This document shows, one piece after another, positions 43,634-53,205 of a stretch of 64,000 nt of DNA; positions within the stretch are counted from its first letter, which is position 1, and each line of letters starts with the position of its first letter. Source of the DNA: Nocardia sp. CNY236 (GTDB lineage: Bacteria; Actinomycetota; Actinomycetes; Mycobacteriales; Mycobacteriaceae). The stretch lies in the NCBI RefSeq assembly GCF_000482385.1, contig NZ_AXVD01000020.1:62001-126000 (forward strand), given 5' to 3'. Position numbers and translations under genes: made by a program. The notes under the pieces were generated by a model. That model ran no database searches. It saw only the letters and a list, made by a program, of their open reading frames with translations, and was not told the origin of the DNA.

Positions 43634-44307
43634 GCATCCGCGTCGTCGTGGTCGACGATCATGCACTGGTCCGCACTGGTTTCACCATGGTGCTGGGGGT
43701 GCATCCCGACATCGAGGTGGTGGCCGAAGCAGACACCGGCCGCGCAGCGATCGACGCAGCACAGCGGCATCGTCCGGATGTGATTCTGATGGACATCCGG
43801 ATGCCCGAAATGGATGGCCTCGAGGCCACCGCCACCATCATGGCGGAGGCGGATTGGGATGTCCGGGTGCTCATCCTGACCACCTTCGATCCGGACGAGT
43901 ACGTCTATCGGGCTCTGCGCGCCGGCGCCAGCGCATTCGTGCTCAAGGACATGCCCGCCGACCAGTTGGCCGCGGCCGTCCGCACCGTGGCCGATGGCGG
44001 AGCGCTGTTCGCGCCCTCGATCACTCGGCGCTTGATCGGCCGATTCGCCCAACGTCTGAGTATCGACACCACCGTCGCACGTCGCCTCCAACGGCTCAGC
44101 GACCGGGAACGCGACGTCGTGGTCGCCGTTGCGCGCGGAGCCAGCAACGCCGAGATCGCCGCGAACCTGTTCATCGGCGCCGCCACGGTCAAGTCCCACG
44201 TATCGAGCATCCTCACCAAGCTCGGCCTGCGCGACCGCGCTCAGATCGTGGTCTTCGCCTACGAAAGTGGCCTGGTCGAAGCGGGAAACCACAGCATTGG
44301 CCGTTGA
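43630..44307 (+). CDS. Response regulator, NarL/FixJ family
   Basis: 225 aa, GTG start. Receiver domain with D9-D10 and phospho-site D55 (PDVILMDIRMPEMDG), Lys in FVLKDMPADQL; C-terminal LuxR-type HTH (LSDRERDVVVAVARGASNAE followed by IAANLFIGAATVKSHV). Partner of the upstream kinase; targets are not evident from the neighbours. Confidence 0.9.
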   Translation: MSIRVVVVDDHALVRTGFTMVLGVHPDIEVVAEADTGRAAIDAAQRHRPDVILMDIRMPEMDGLEATATIMAEADWDVRVLILTTFDPDEYVYRALRAGASAFVLKDMPADQLAAAVRTVADGGALFAPSITRRLIGRFAQRLSIDTTVARRLQRLSDRERDVVVAVARGASNAEIAANLFIGAATVKSHVSSILTKLGLRDRAQIVVFAYESGLVEAGNHSIGR

Positions 44308-44364
44308 CCGGACATACGCGGCCCTGGGATCGGCGGTGGCCGCCGCCGATCCCGATCGGGTCTT

Positions 44365-45252
44365 TCAGCCGCGCACTTCTGCGACGAATTCCGCTATCGC
44401 GGCGCCGATCTCGTCGGGACTGTCTTCTTGGATGAAATGTGATCCGGGCACGGTGATTTCGCGCTGATTGGGCCAGGTGCGGCAGAAATCGCGTGGCGCT
44501 CCGGTGAGGACGGAACCCGGCTCTGCGTTGATGAACAACTTCGGGATATCGCTTGTGCTCAGCCAGCTTCCGTAGCTGTCGACCACGTCGACAACCTCTT
44601 TCGGCTCGCCCGCTATCGGTAGCTGGCGCGGCCACGTCAAGGTGGGTCGACGGTCCTCACCCGGCGACGCGAATGGCCGCCGGTACTCGGCCATCTCGGC
44701 ATCGCTCATCGGTCGAAGCACCGACGCGGGAAGGACGTTCTCGACGAAGATGTTCTTCTCCAACACCAACTGGTCACCGACAGGTGATCGGAAGGCCTGG
44801 AACACGCCGCGCGCTTCCTCCGGCCACTGATCCCAGGTTATCGGCATGACGAGGCTTTCCATGTAGACGATGCCCCGGATCCGATCGCGGTGCTGGTTTG
44901 CCCAATCGAACCCCAGAGCCGACCCCCAGTCGTGGAGCACCAGCACGACGTTGTCGCCGAGATCGAGCGAATCCCACAGATCGAACAGATGATCCCGGTG
45001 CTCGGCGAAGGTGTACCGGTCGGGACCGGACTCCAGAAGCTTGCTGGAATCTCCCATACCGATGAGGTCGCAGGCCACCAGCCGCCCCAGATCACGACAG
45101 TGAGGCATGACATTGCGCCACAGATATGACGATGTGGGATTGCCATGTTGGAAAACAATGGCGTCGCCCTCCCCCTCATCGATATAGGCCATGCGCTGTC
45201 CGCGGATGTCCGAGAACTTTTTCTCCGCGAAAGGCGCTGTGCTGTGGGTCAT
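44365..45252 (-). CDS. Haloalkane dehalogenase, LinB-like (HLD-II)
   Basis: 295 aa from ATG 45252 (AGGAGA upstream). Active-site residues fall at exactly the LinB numbers: N38 ([11 protein letters not shown]), nucleophile D108 and halide-binding W109 ([11 protein letters not shown]), acid E132 (YMESL) and base H272 (GSHFIQE). Hydrolyses the carbon-halogen bond of haloalkanes to alcohol and halide. Third gene of a TetR / enoyl-CoA hydratase / dehalogenase operon, 17 bp after the hydratase. The natural substrate is unknown. Confidence 0.92.
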   Translation of the reverse strand: MTHSTAPFAEKKFSDIRGQRMAYIDEGEGDAIVFQHGNPTSSYLWRNVMPHCRDLGRLVACDLIGMGDSSKLLESGPDRYTFAEHRDHLFDLWDSLDLGDNVVLVLHDWGSALGFDWANQHRDRIRGIVYMESLVMPITWDQWPEEARGVFQAFRSPVGDQLVLEKNIFVENVLPASVLRPMSDAEMAEYRRPFASPGEDRRPTLTWPRQLPIAGEPKEVVDVVDSYGSWLSTSDIPKLFINAEPGSVLTGAPRDFCRTWPNQREITVPGSHFIQEDSPDEIGAAIAEFVAEVRG

Positions 45253-45269
45253 TCGAGGATCTCCTATGA

Positions 45270-46061
45270 TCACTGTCCGTTGAAGGCAGGTTTGCGATGG
45301 TGCACGAAAGCTCGAACTCCTTCACGGCCGTCAGGGCTTCCGCTGGCATGCACGAGTTGCCGTGTCTCGCGCTCCATTTGCGATTCCAGACTGTCGGTCG
45401 AGGACATCATCAGCAGCCTCTTCACCCCACCGTGCGCCTGGGCCGACCCACGCGCGAGCCGATCGGCCACGGCAGCGACGGTGTCACGAAGCTGCTCCGG
45501 CCCCACCACCTGGTTCAGCAATCCCCAATCCAGCGCTTCGTGCGCCGAGAGCTCACGGTTGGTGAGAAAGAGCTCGGCCGCTCGACGGTGTCCGATCAAC
45601 CGTGGCAGGAAATACGTCGAGCTGCCATCAGGGGTGAATCCGATCCGGGTGTAGGCACTGGAAAAGCGTGCGGTGTCGGCGGCGATCGCGAGGTCGCAAC
45701 AGGCGGTCAAACTCAAACCGGCACCTGCAGCAACACCGTTGACCATAGCGATCACCGGTGCGTCCATCCATGCGAAGCGTGAGATCGCCGCATGCAGATC
45801 GGTGGTTATCTGCGTGATGAGCAGTTCGATGTGCTCTGGGTCTTCGGCGAAGGCGTGCACATCACCTCCGGCGCAGAACGCTCTCTCGCCGGACCCGGTC
45901 AACACCACCGACCGGATCGAGTCGTCCACGAGGCACCGGTTGGCAATGGCGAGAAGCTCTTTCGCCATGGTCGTATTCAGCGCATTGAGACTTTCCGGGC
46001 GGTCCAGCGTGATCCACGCTACGTTGTCCCGCAATTCGAAACGGCAGTTCTGATAATTCAT
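45270..46061 (-). CDS. Enoyl-CoA hydratase/isomerase
   Basis: 263 aa. Crotonase fold: [12 protein letters not shown] and an oxyanion loop [20 protein letters not shown]. The catalytic Glu pair of true hydratases is not obvious (the site reads [15 protein letters not shown], with Asp-Gly-Ser), so isomerase or other crotonase chemistry is possible. Overlaps the TetR gene by 4 bp and precedes the dehalogenase. Confidence 0.87.
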   Translation of the reverse strand: MNYQNCRFELRDNVAWITLDRPESLNALNTTMAKELLAIANRCLVDDSIRSVVLTGSGERAFCAGGDVHAFAEDPEHIELLITQITTDLHAAISRFAWMDAPVIAMVNGVAAGAGLSLTACCDLAIAADTARFSSAYTRIGFTPDGSSTYFLPRLIGHRRAAELFLTNRELSAHEALDWGLLNQVVGPEQLRDTVAAVADRLARGSAQAHGGVKRLLMMSSTDSLESQMERETRQLVHASGSPDGREGVRAFVHHRKPAFNGQ

Positions 46062-46714
46062 GCCTTGTCTCCCTCTCCGCCCTCGTTCGGTTCATCGACT
46101 GCGGCGCCCATTCTCGCCGCGGCATTGCGGCACACCCGAAGAATCCGCGACGAGAAGGACTCCGATTCCACTGCTCGAGACAGTACGAGTCCGCCGATAC
46201 ACAAGGCCAGGGTCGCAATGGCTTCGTCGTAGAGTTCGTGTTCCTGGGTCGCGTCCACGGGGCGTCCACCCATCGCGTTGAGCGATTTGCGCAACTCCTG
46301 CTCGTAGACCGCACGGAAGTCGGCAGGCATGCGCGCGGCGTCGGAGCCGACCGCCGAGAAAGCGCACGAATCGGCACGATCGTCGCGGTGGGGTCGGTTG
46401 AGGTAGCCACGGGCGAGGCGGGCCGCGCGGGCACCCCAGGACGCATCCGCCTTGGTACCGATCCAGCGCGGTCGGCTTCCGGCCAGCGCGTGTCGGAAGG
46501 CCGCGATGGCCAGTTCGTCTTTGCTGGCGAAGTGTGCGTAGAAGGCCCCGTGCGTCAGTCCCGCGTCTCGCATCACTGTGCCGATAGCACCGCCATCGGG
46601 GCCATCCACCCGCAGTCGAGCGGCGCCGGCGTCGAGGATACGGGTCAGCGATTCCCGCTTTCGCCGCGCTCGCAGTCCCTCGTCCGGAGGCGCGCCTGAC
46701 ATGTCGACCGTCAT
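46058..46714 (-). CDS. TetR-family regulator of the dehalogenase operon
   Basis: 218 aa from ATG 46714 (a GTG three codons upstream and an ATG four codons downstream are alternatives). HTH at GAIGTVMRDAGLTHGAFYAH followed by FASKDELAIAAF. Family member with a C-terminal helical ligand pocket (TetR_C of the AcrR sort). First gene of its own operon; two operator-like sites flank its start, implying autoregulation. Confidence 0.85.
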   Translation of the reverse strand: MTVDMSGAPPDEGLRARRKRESLTRILDAGAARLRVDGPDGGAIGTVMRDAGLTHGAFYAHFASKDELAIAAFRHALAGSRPRWIGTKADASWGARAARLARGYLNRPHRDDRADSCAFSAVGSDAARMPADFRAVYEQELRKSLNAMGGRPVDATQEHELYDEAIATLALCIGGLVLSRAVESESFSSRILRVCRNAAARMGAAVDEPNEGGEGDKA

Positions 46715-46745
46715 ACGGAGCACAATTTCGTATGACGGCCGTCAT
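46701..46745. promoter_or_regulatory. Two operators for the dehalogenase-operon TetR
   Basis: Perfect 14-bp palindrome ATGACGGCCGTCAT at 46732-46745, and a second copy ATGTCGACCGTCAT at 46701-46714 (eleven of fourteen matches) that covers the start codon. Centres are 31 bp apart, close to three helical turns. Confidence 0.68.
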
Positions 46746-46785
46746 GTCAATTACCTCCACTGTCGATCCACAACGACATGAGCCT

Positions 46786-47706
46786 TCAGTCGATGTCGAT
46801 TCCGCGCGTGGTCGGCAGGTCATCGAGGTCGAGTACCCGGTGCAGATGATGCACACCCGCGGGTAGACGCGGAGCGACCGTGGCGGCGGTGGCCGCAACG
46901 ATGGACGTGGCACGGGATTGGACGCGCCCGCGTGCCCGCCGAATCGTGCCATCGTGGCCGTAGGCGAGAACGAGCCAATCGTCGGCCCCCGCCAGGTGTG
47001 GCCGCCAGGTCACCGACGATGCGCCAGGCAGCCAGGTCGCGATGGCCAAAGCGGTGGTCGCCGCCGCGGAGTCGAGACCGAAATACGTGCGGACCGGCGT
47101 CTCGAGGTCGCGGCGCAGGGAGTGCTGATCGGAGAAGTCCACTCGATACAGTCGACGGCGCCGGTGCCCGGGAAGATCGAAAGTCTTCGGCTCGGTGTAG
47201 TTGCGGATCGCCCGTGCACCATCGGGAAAATGCCCACCCAGCAAGCGATATGCCCAGGCTGTTCCGGCCGCGCCGTGGCGCTCTCCCGCACCGAGCAGCA
47301 CCACCAGGTCGATCGGTCCGGGTGAGACCCGATACACGGCGGCGGCGAGCAGATTCGTCAGCCCGGGTGCAAGCCCGACATCGACGAGCACCGGGGCTGC
47401 CGACTCCAGCCGACGCAGCTCGGCGATGTATGCCGTTGTGGCCGTGATATCTATGAATGCGGCGCCGCACCTGCCTGCGATTTCGGCCAGGCGAGGGTCT
47501 TCCACACCCGACGCGTTGACCACGACATCCACATCCGCCAGCGCGGCGATGTAGGACTCGAGGCCGGGCTCGGTCACGTCCACCATTCGGTCGGTGCGGG
47601 CCGAATCGCGTCCGGCAGCAATCGCATTGGCGCCCATGGCATGCAACTCGACCATCAGGTGTGCGCCGACAGCGCCATAGCCACCCAAGACCAGCACAGT
47701 CGTCAT
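46786..47706 (-). CDS. Saccharopine dehydrogenase-like NAD(P)-binding protein
   Basis: 306 aa from ATG 47706. N-terminal Rossmann motif VLVLGGYGAVGAHLMVEL, then DVVVNASGVEDPRLAE and VDVGLAPGLTNLLAAAVYRV as in saccharopine dehydrogenase-like reductases. A longer open frame upstream is an artefact of the MFS gene on the same strand. Starts 5 bp after the exporter gene, so they form one operon. Confidence 0.85.
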   Translation of the reverse strand: MTTVLVLGGYGAVGAHLMVELHAMGANAIAAGRDSARTDRMVDVTEPGLESYIAALADVDVVVNASGVEDPRLAEIAGRCGAAFIDITATTAYIAELRRLESAAPVLVDVGLAPGLTNLLAAAVYRVSPGPIDLVVLLGAGERHGAAGTAWAYRLLGGHFPDGARAIRNYTEPKTFDLPGHRRRRLYRVDFSDQHSLRRDLETPVRTYFGLDSAAATTALAIATWLPGASSVTWRPHLAGADDWLVLAYGHDGTIRRARGRVQSRATSIVAATAATVAPRLPAGVHHLHRVLDLDDLPTTRGIDID

Positions 47707-47711
47707 GTCGT

Positions 47712-49157
47712 TCACCGTCCTCTCCGGGCTTCGGCCATATCGCTCCGTGTTGCTGTGGACGCTCCTGCGGGGCCGGATCCGGCCGATGTCGACCGGGAGC
47801 GCAACAGAGCGATGGTCAGCACCGCACCCAGCAGTGCCAGTACAGCCGCGCCGGCGAATGCCGTGTTCAAACCGATTCGGTAGGCATCCGGGCTTCCGGA
47901 GCGGTTCGTAACCACATCGGCCACTAGCAGTAGCAGCGTCACGCCGATGCCGGACCCGACTCGCTGCGTGGTGTTGACGATCCCCGCTGCAATCCCAGCG
48001 TCCGCCTTGTCGACCGAGGTCACCGCGGGAACAGTGACGCCGACAAAGGCCGCGGGCAGTCCGATACCGAGCAGTACCGCACCGGGCAGCACGTCGATCA
48101 GGTAGTTGCCGTGATCCGGCAGCCGGGCGAACCACGCCATTGCCAGAGCTTGCAATCCCAGCCCTGCCGCCAGCACCGGCCACGCGCCCAGTCGACTCAA
48201 TGCGTAGGGAATCAGGCCACGAGAAACGACGATGTTCACCGCCGCCACGGGCAGAACGGCCAGGCCCGACCGAGTCGGGCTGTAGTCCTGCGTGGTCTGC
48301 AGATAGAGCGCCAGCAACGCGAAGGTGGGCACGTGCGCCGCGCCGACCAGGGCGTTCACCGCGGCGGAGCCGCTCACCTGCCGAATAGCGAACAACCGCA
48401 ACGGCATCAGCGGCGTGGAAGTCCGTGATTCGATGAGCAGGAAGCCCACCAACAGCGCGAGCCCGCCACCGAGCAGCCCGCCTGCGACGGCACGATTCGA
48501 CTCGTCGCCGAGCGCACCGATCGCGTACCCGATGATCAGCAGCGCCGCCGTACCGGTGACAGCGCCCGGTACGTCGAGCCGAGCGCCGTCCGCGCTCGAC
48601 CGCGGCGGATCTGCTGGCAACACTCGGATGAACATCACTGCCAGCAACCCCACCGGCAGATTGATCAGAAAGATCGACGGCCAGCCGAATAGATCGGTGA
48701 GTGGCCCACCGACTGCCGTTCCGATGGCTGCACCCGCGGCGCCCATTGCGCTCCAGACGCCGAAAGCTCGGTTCTTCGCGGCAGGTTCGGTGAATGTCAC
48801 GGTCAGCAGCGCGAGTTGGGCCGGAATGACCACGGCCGCACCGATCCCTTGCAGGGCGCGCGCACCCATCAGAACCAGTGGCGTCGCGGCGAAGCCGGCC
48901 AGTGCGGACGCGGCGGTGAACAGGATCACCCCGCCGGCGAACACTCGGCGCGGCCCCAACAGATCGGCGGCACGCCCACCGAGCAGCATGAATCCGCCGA
49001 AGGCCAGCAGGTAGGCGTTGGTCACCCATCCCAGTTCGGATTCCCCCAGCCCCAAATCGGCGCCGATGCTGGGCAGGGCCACGTTCAGCACTGTCGTATC
49101 CAGGAAGACCACCAGTTCGACGACGGTGATCACCAGCAAGGTCAGTCGCTGTTTCAT
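47712..49157 (-). CDS. MFS drug exporter, DHA2 family (14 TM)
   Basis: 481 aa from ATG 49157 (GAGAGGAA upstream). Motif A GGRAADLLGPRRVFAGGV, motif C region AIGTAVGGPLTDLFGWPSIF and LDTTVLNVALPSIGADLG at the start are classic DHA2/EmrB marks; fourteen hydrophobic segments. Probable proton-driven efflux of amphiphilic drugs. Divergent from a TetR gene. Confidence 0.9.
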   Translation of the reverse strand: MKQRLTLLVITVVELVVFLDTTVLNVALPSIGADLGLGESELGWVTNAYLLAFGGFMLLGGRAADLLGPRRVFAGGVILFTAASALAGFAATPLVLMGARALQGIGAAVVIPAQLALLTVTFTEPAAKNRAFGVWSAMGAAGAAIGTAVGGPLTDLFGWPSIFLINLPVGLLAVMFIRVLPADPPRSSADGARLDVPGAVTGTAALLIIGYAIGALGDESNRAVAGGLLGGGLALLVGFLLIESRTSTPLMPLRLFAIRQVSGSAAVNALVGAAHVPTFALLALYLQTTQDYSPTRSGLAVLPVAAVNIVVSRGLIPYALSRLGAWPVLAAGLGLQALAMAWFARLPDHGNYLIDVLPGAVLLGIGLPAAFVGVTVPAVTSVDKADAGIAAGIVNTTQRVGSGIGVTLLLLVADVVTNRSGSPDAYRIGLNTAFAGAAVLALLGAVLTIALLRSRSTSAGSGPAGASTATRSDMAEARRGR

Positions 49158-49194
49158 GTGCAGTTCCTCTCGGCGGTCATCGATTCTCCTACTC

Positions 49195-49242
49195 ACTAGA
49201 GCGTCACTACAGCGAAGAATTTCACTAAAGCAACGCTCTAGT
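49195..49242. promoter_or_regulatory. Operator in the MFS/TetR divergent promoter
   Basis: ACTAGAGCGT (49195-49204) and ACGCTCTAGT (49233-49242) form perfect 10-bp arms 28 bp apart. The right part is itself a near-palindrome, ACTAAAGC-aac-GCTCTAGT (49224-49242). This layout is typical of a TetR repressor site shared by efflux gene and regulator. Confidence 0.6.
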
Positions 49243-49259
49243 CAAGTAGGATCTTCGGC

Positions 49260-49883
49260 ATGACCGGAAAGGGCACAGGCATCAGGGCAGCCAAGACGAC
49301 AGCGAACCGAGCGAAGATGTTGACGGCTGCGCGGGAGCTGTTCACCACCCGTGGCTACGCCGCTACCACGATGAAAGCCATTGCAGAACAGGCGGGAATG
49401 GCCGTACAGACGCTCTACTTCACCTTCGCCACCAAACGTGCGATCTTGTCCGAACTCCTGGACGTCGAGATCGCCGGTGACACGGAGCCGGTCGCCACCA
49501 TGGACCGCCACTGGTTCGCCGCCGCCGTGGCGGCACCACCGGCCGAGCAGATTCGCCAGCAAGTCGATGCGGCCGCCACCATATTCGCCCGGGTCAGCCC
49601 GCTGCTGGAAGTCATCCGCTCGGCCGCGGCCATCGACCCCGAACTGGCCGAGATCTGGCAGACCAACATCGCCCAACGCCACCTCGTGCAGGTGCGCCTC
49701 GCCGAGGCGCTGGCCACGAAGACCGCTTTGCGGCCTGGACTCGACGCCACCCAGGCGGCGGATATCGCTCTGGCAATACTGGCCCCCGAGACCTATCACC
49801 TATTGGTACGGGAACGCGGTTGGCCTCCGGAGCGCTGGGCGAGCTGGGCAGCCGACGTGCTCACCCAACAACTACTCCCCTGA
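49260..49883 (+). CDS. TetR-family regulator of the MFS operon
   Basis: 207 aa. HTH in TTMKAIAEQAGMAVQTLYFT followed by FATKRAILSELLD. Divergently placed 103 bp from the exporter, with the shared operator between, so it most likely represses the exporter operon until a drug binds. Confidence 0.86.
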   Translation: MTGKGTGIRAAKTTANRAKMLTAARELFTTRGYAATTMKAIAEQAGMAVQTLYFTFATKRAILSELLDVEIAGDTEPVATMDRHWFAAAVAAPPAEQIRQQVDAAATIFARVSPLLEVIRSAAAIDPELAEIWQTNIAQRHLVQVRLAEALATKTALRPGLDATQAADIALAILAPETYHLLVRERGWPPERWASWAADVLTQQLLP

Positions 49884-50024
49884 CCGGCGATAGGCACGTT
49901 TCGTACCACCGCCGGCAGTTGGTGCTCGCCGTGCGCGAGGGCATACGGCTTCGGCTGCCAGACGGTTGTTTTCGACCCCACAGTGCTGGCACCGACGTCC
50001 AGCAATCGCACGGCGTAGGAGAGT

Positions 50025-50650
50025 TCACATCCCCACAAGCAGACCTGCCACGACCACCGCGATACCGAGGACCTCGACCAGCCCCGGCCGGCCGGTACCG
50101 AGCAGCACCGACGATGCCAATGCACCGATCGGAATGAAGCCGGAGAACAACCCGGCCTTCTCCGGGCCCAGTTGCGGCAGCGAGGAATACCAGCAGAAGA
50201 ACGCGAACGCGGTCACCACCGTCGCCATGTACAACAGAGCCACGGACTCGCCGGCGGTAGGCACCCGCAGACTCGCGCTGCCCTGGACAAGGAGTCCGGC
50301 CACCAGGAGCAATGGGACCGAGGCCACCGCCGAGTAGGCCGACACTCGGACCGCGCCCAAGCGAGGCAGAAGCGGAATCGCCAGCAGCGAGAACGCGGCC
50401 TCGCACAGCAACGCTCCCACCGCCAGCGCCACCCCCAGCAGGGACGTGTGGCCGAGCCCGGCCGACACAGCTGCACCGGCGGTGACCACGACTGCGGCCA
50501 CCACGAGTCGCGTCCGCGGCGACTGTCGTTGCATCAGCGGTGTGCTCAACGCGAGCACGATGGGTACGGCCGCCCGTGCCGGGTCGCTTCGATCAGGAAC
50601 AGGTTGAATGCGGCGAGCCCGGTCGAGGTCAACGCGGCGATCAGTGTCAT
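50025..50650 (-). pseudogene. EamA/DMT-family transporter, truncated and frameshifted
   Basis: A start at ATG 50650 gives a typical first helix (LIAALTSTGLAAFNLFLIEA) but the frame runs into a stop soon after residue 33. The transporter continues in another frame (AAVPIVLALSTPLMQ) from about 50,575 to 50,025 with six further hydrophobic segments and a proper end. The predicted protein of about 205 aa is also shorter than a ten-helix DMT carrier, so part of the N-terminal half is lost. Non-functional unless the shift is a sequencing error. Confidence 0.65.
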
Positions 50651-50751
50651 TTCCGCCGTCACTGGATTCCCCTCGGTTTTCGGCACAGCATCAGATCGAC
50701 GAACACGGGCGACCCCGGATGGTCACCCGGAGAACATCGCCCGCCGCGCCA

Positions 50752-51222
50752 CTAGAAGTAGTCCTCGAGCATCTCGGTAGACCACGGAGCTTGTCGAACC
50801 TCTCCGCGCGGACCGAACTCCGCAAACCAGGGTTTGATGTCCAACACGGGCGTGCCGTCGACCGCATCGAGCTCGGCGACGTGCAGGTCCAAGCCCTCCA
50901 CTCGGAGCAGCCGGGTGCGGGATACCCCGAGCCAGTTGATCCGTCGCATGTTCCGATGTCCAAAGATGCCCACCTTCGGCCATGCGGGGTTGTCGCGGGC
51001 ACTACGCGCGCCGAAGTGCACGTCGTTCGGGTCGGTCAGGTGGAACCGAAACACGATCTCGAGGTGGCTGAACGCATCCAATTCCCGCACGGACTCTTCG
51101 GTGAACCGGCGATCATCTATCCGGATGATCGCCCGAGTCCCTCCCCAATGGTCGTCTGTGGGCTCGCAACGACCACCCACCACATGTGCGACTGGAACTA
51201 CCTCGAATACTTCTTCTGTCAT
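50752..51222 (-). CDS. TrmO-like tRNA methyltransferase (UPF0066)
   Basis: 156 aa. FSHLEIVFRFHLTDPNDVHF and RSARDNPAWPKVGIFGHR are the signature of the TsaA/TrmO family, which adds the N6-methyl of t6A37 in tRNA-Thr; the C-terminal LDIKPW motif is present. It lacks the C-terminal extension of E. coli TrmO. Directly behind the XRE-TPR regulator (11 bp). Confidence 0.82.
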   Translation of the reverse strand: MTEEVFEVVPVAHVVGGRCEPTDDHWGGTRAIIRIDDRRFTEESVRELDAFSHLEIVFRFHLTDPNDVHFGARSARDNPAWPKVGIFGHRNMRRINWLGVSRTRLLRVEGLDLHVAELDAVDGTPVLDIKPWFAEFGPRGEVRQAPWSTEMLEDYF

Positions 51223-51233
51223 GCGACCTCGCT

Positions 51234-52502
51234 CTACTTCCTGTTGGCGGACAGATAGTCTGCGGCCCGTTCACGGATCTCACCCACGCCTGCGATGTGC
51301 CGATAGGGCGCCACAGTCGTGTATATATCGTGAGCAACTCTTCTCGTGCGCCCCGATTGAATACCTTCCATGGTGTCTAGCGCCGTGGTCCATGTAGTGC
51401 AAGCCTGTTCGAGTTCACCGCCGCGGGCTTGCACAGCGCCGAGATAGCCGAGGGTTACCGCGTGAGTCCGCGTGAAAGCCGTGGCTTTGCGTTTATCGAC
51501 GCTGAACTGAAATTGGTCAGCCGCCCTGATGAGGTCGCCCGCATCCCGCAACGCGCAGGCCGTTTCGTGGGCAAGACTCGCTTCCGAGAAGAAGAACACC
51601 CGAGCAGGTTCGTGATCGGAGTCGGCGGCAGCAGCGAGTTCCTGTTCGGCCGCAAGAAGTGCTTTCGCCGACTCTGCAGTCCGACCGGCTGCGCTCAATG
51701 CCTTGGCGTGCACAACTTTCAGCAGCGCTCGCTCACGAGGGCAAGCGACCTTGTAGCGATCTCCGTCGATCGAGGCTTCGGCGATTCGTAGGCCTTGTTC
51801 GGGGTGCCCGAGATCGACAGCTTGATGTGCCATAGCTCGTAGTACGTGACCAGCCAGCGGAGCGTCACCTGCCTCAGCGGCAAGCTGGGTCGAGGTGGCG
51901 AAGTACCGTTGGGCAGCGGCGTGCTCGTCGTTGTCGAATGCCATCCAACCGACTAGGTATGCCAGTTCAGCTGCCGCTGAGAACATGTCTCGTCGTACAG
52001 CTTCGCAAGAAAATGAGCCCTTGAGACAGCTGGTTACCTCGTTGGTCAGGTACTGGACAACAGCACTCCGCCCATGTCCACCGCCACGTCGCTGATCAAT
52101 GTGCGAAAACACGACCATCACGTCTCGCACGGCAGCTACGTCGGCCTTCCCTACATGACGAACACCGGATGCCTTGTACGGCACGAGAGACGCCCGCTCG
52201 AGCCAGCTTGGACGCAAGACAGATGCGGCAAATGCTGTGGAGTATCCGACATGTAGGAAAGAGCGCCGTTCCACATCAGCCTTCCCAAGGTTGAGCAACG
52301 CGGCTATGGCGTCTTGGATAAGCCCAAAACGCTTTTCATAGCACGCTACGACATCCGACGTCGGTGTTCGCTGTCCGGTCTCATAGTAAGCAAGCACGGA
52401 CTTGCTGTAGTGGATCTGAGTAGCCAGAGCGGCCAAGGATACTCCAGCGGCCTCACGGGCGGCTCGAAGCTGCGCACCGACAATCGTTGCGTGACTGTCC
52501 AT
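51234..52502 (-). CDS. XRE-family regulator with TPR-like C-terminal domain
   Basis: 422 aa. N-terminal HTH: AAGVSLAALATQIHYSKSVL followed by AYYETGQRTP. From about 200 the chain is helix-rich with repeating A-x-x-x-A motifs, as in the actinobacterial XRE-TPR regulators (peptide or small-molecule responsive). It heads an apparent two-gene unit with the TrmO-like gene. Confidence 0.82.
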   Translation of the reverse strand: MDSHATIVGAQLRAAREAAGVSLAALATQIHYSKSVLAYYETGQRTPTSDVVACYEKRFGLIQDAIAALLNLGKADVERRSFLHVGYSTAFAASVLRPSWLERASLVPYKASGVRHVGKADVAAVRDVMVVFSHIDQRRGGGHGRSAVVQYLTNEVTSCLKGSFSCEAVRRDMFSAAAELAYLVGWMAFDNDEHAAAQRYFATSTQLAAEAGDAPLAGHVLRAMAHQAVDLGHPEQGLRIAEASIDGDRYKVACPRERALLKVVHAKALSAAGRTAESAKALLAAEQELAAAADSDHEPARVFFFSEASLAHETACALRDAGDLIRAADQFQFSVDKRKATAFTRTHAVTLGYLGAVQARGGELEQACTTWTTALDTMEGIQSGRTRRVAHDIYTTVAPYRHIAGVGEIRERAADYLSANRK

Positions 52503-52725
52503 ACCGCTGAATCTAGCCGGCCACAGAACTGAATCCGACCCGTTGTGGACGCATTGTGGATGCCGATTCGTATTCTCGGCGCAGCTCCCATGGTCAGCTA
52601 GAAGTGCGCCTAGCAGAAATTGGAATCGCAGGCCGTCATCGCGTTTCCGCTCTCACTCTCCGGTACTGGTCGGGATTCCCGGGGACCGGGCGTGCCTGAG
52701 TCGTTCTATACGAGTTGAGGTCTGG

Positions 52726-53205
52726 ATGCACCACATAGCGTATGGGGACACGCCATTGTCCCGGAGCCACTACTACAGGCTGGTATGCGATCTACCTACG
52801 ATCGTGGAACCGCTACAGATCGGGCGGATCATTGTCCGCACTGGGAGAGTGTGGGCGGTGGCCATGCCCGAACCGCTCGGACAGCGCGTCGAGGCATGGA
52901 TGTCGGACCAGGGCTACGAGGCGGGGCCGATTTTGACCCACCCACGGTCGCGCAGGTGGACCTTCGTCGTGAGACCGGATCTGCCTGACGAGGTGGCGTT
53001 GTTCGCCGAAATGTTCCGGCTGAACGTGTCGATAGTTCGTGACGGTGGGACGATCGCATTGCCCGGACCCGCGGACTCCGCGGCTGGCTTCCGGGCGTGG
53101 ATATCGCCGCCGGTCAATGCGTTTCGCCCATCCGGCCGGATCGTCATCGACGCTACCCGGGCCTGCAGGGCCAACGGCGCATTCTCGACGGACGGGTGCA
53201 CCTGA
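52726..53205 (+). CDS. Conserved actinobacterial protein of unknown function (coupled pair, first)
   Basis: 159 aa from ATG 52726; the frame is open back to 52,543 with no better start. Segments PEPLGQRVEAWMSDQGYEAG, THPRSRRWTFVVRPDLPDE and RDGGTIALPGPADSAAGF give a compact alpha-beta protein. The style recalls small Nocardia proteins possibly related to primase-polymerase accessory folds, but I cannot confirm this. Overlaps the next gene by one base (TGATG), so the two are co-translated. Confidence 0.55.
   Translation: MHHIAYGDTPLSRSHYYRLVCDLPTIVEPLQIGRIIVRTGRVWAVAMPEPLGQRVEAWMSDQGYEAGPILTHPRSRRWTFVVRPDLPDEVALFAEMFRLNVSIVRDGGTIALPGPADSAAGFRAWISPPVNAFRPSGRIVIDATRACRANGAFSTDGCT

Noticed and set aside
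46786-49029. 747-codon minus-strand frame joining the dehydrogenase to sequence inside the MFS gene
   Set aside because: The upstream two thirds are a shadow of the MFS gene; the real gene starts at 47,706.
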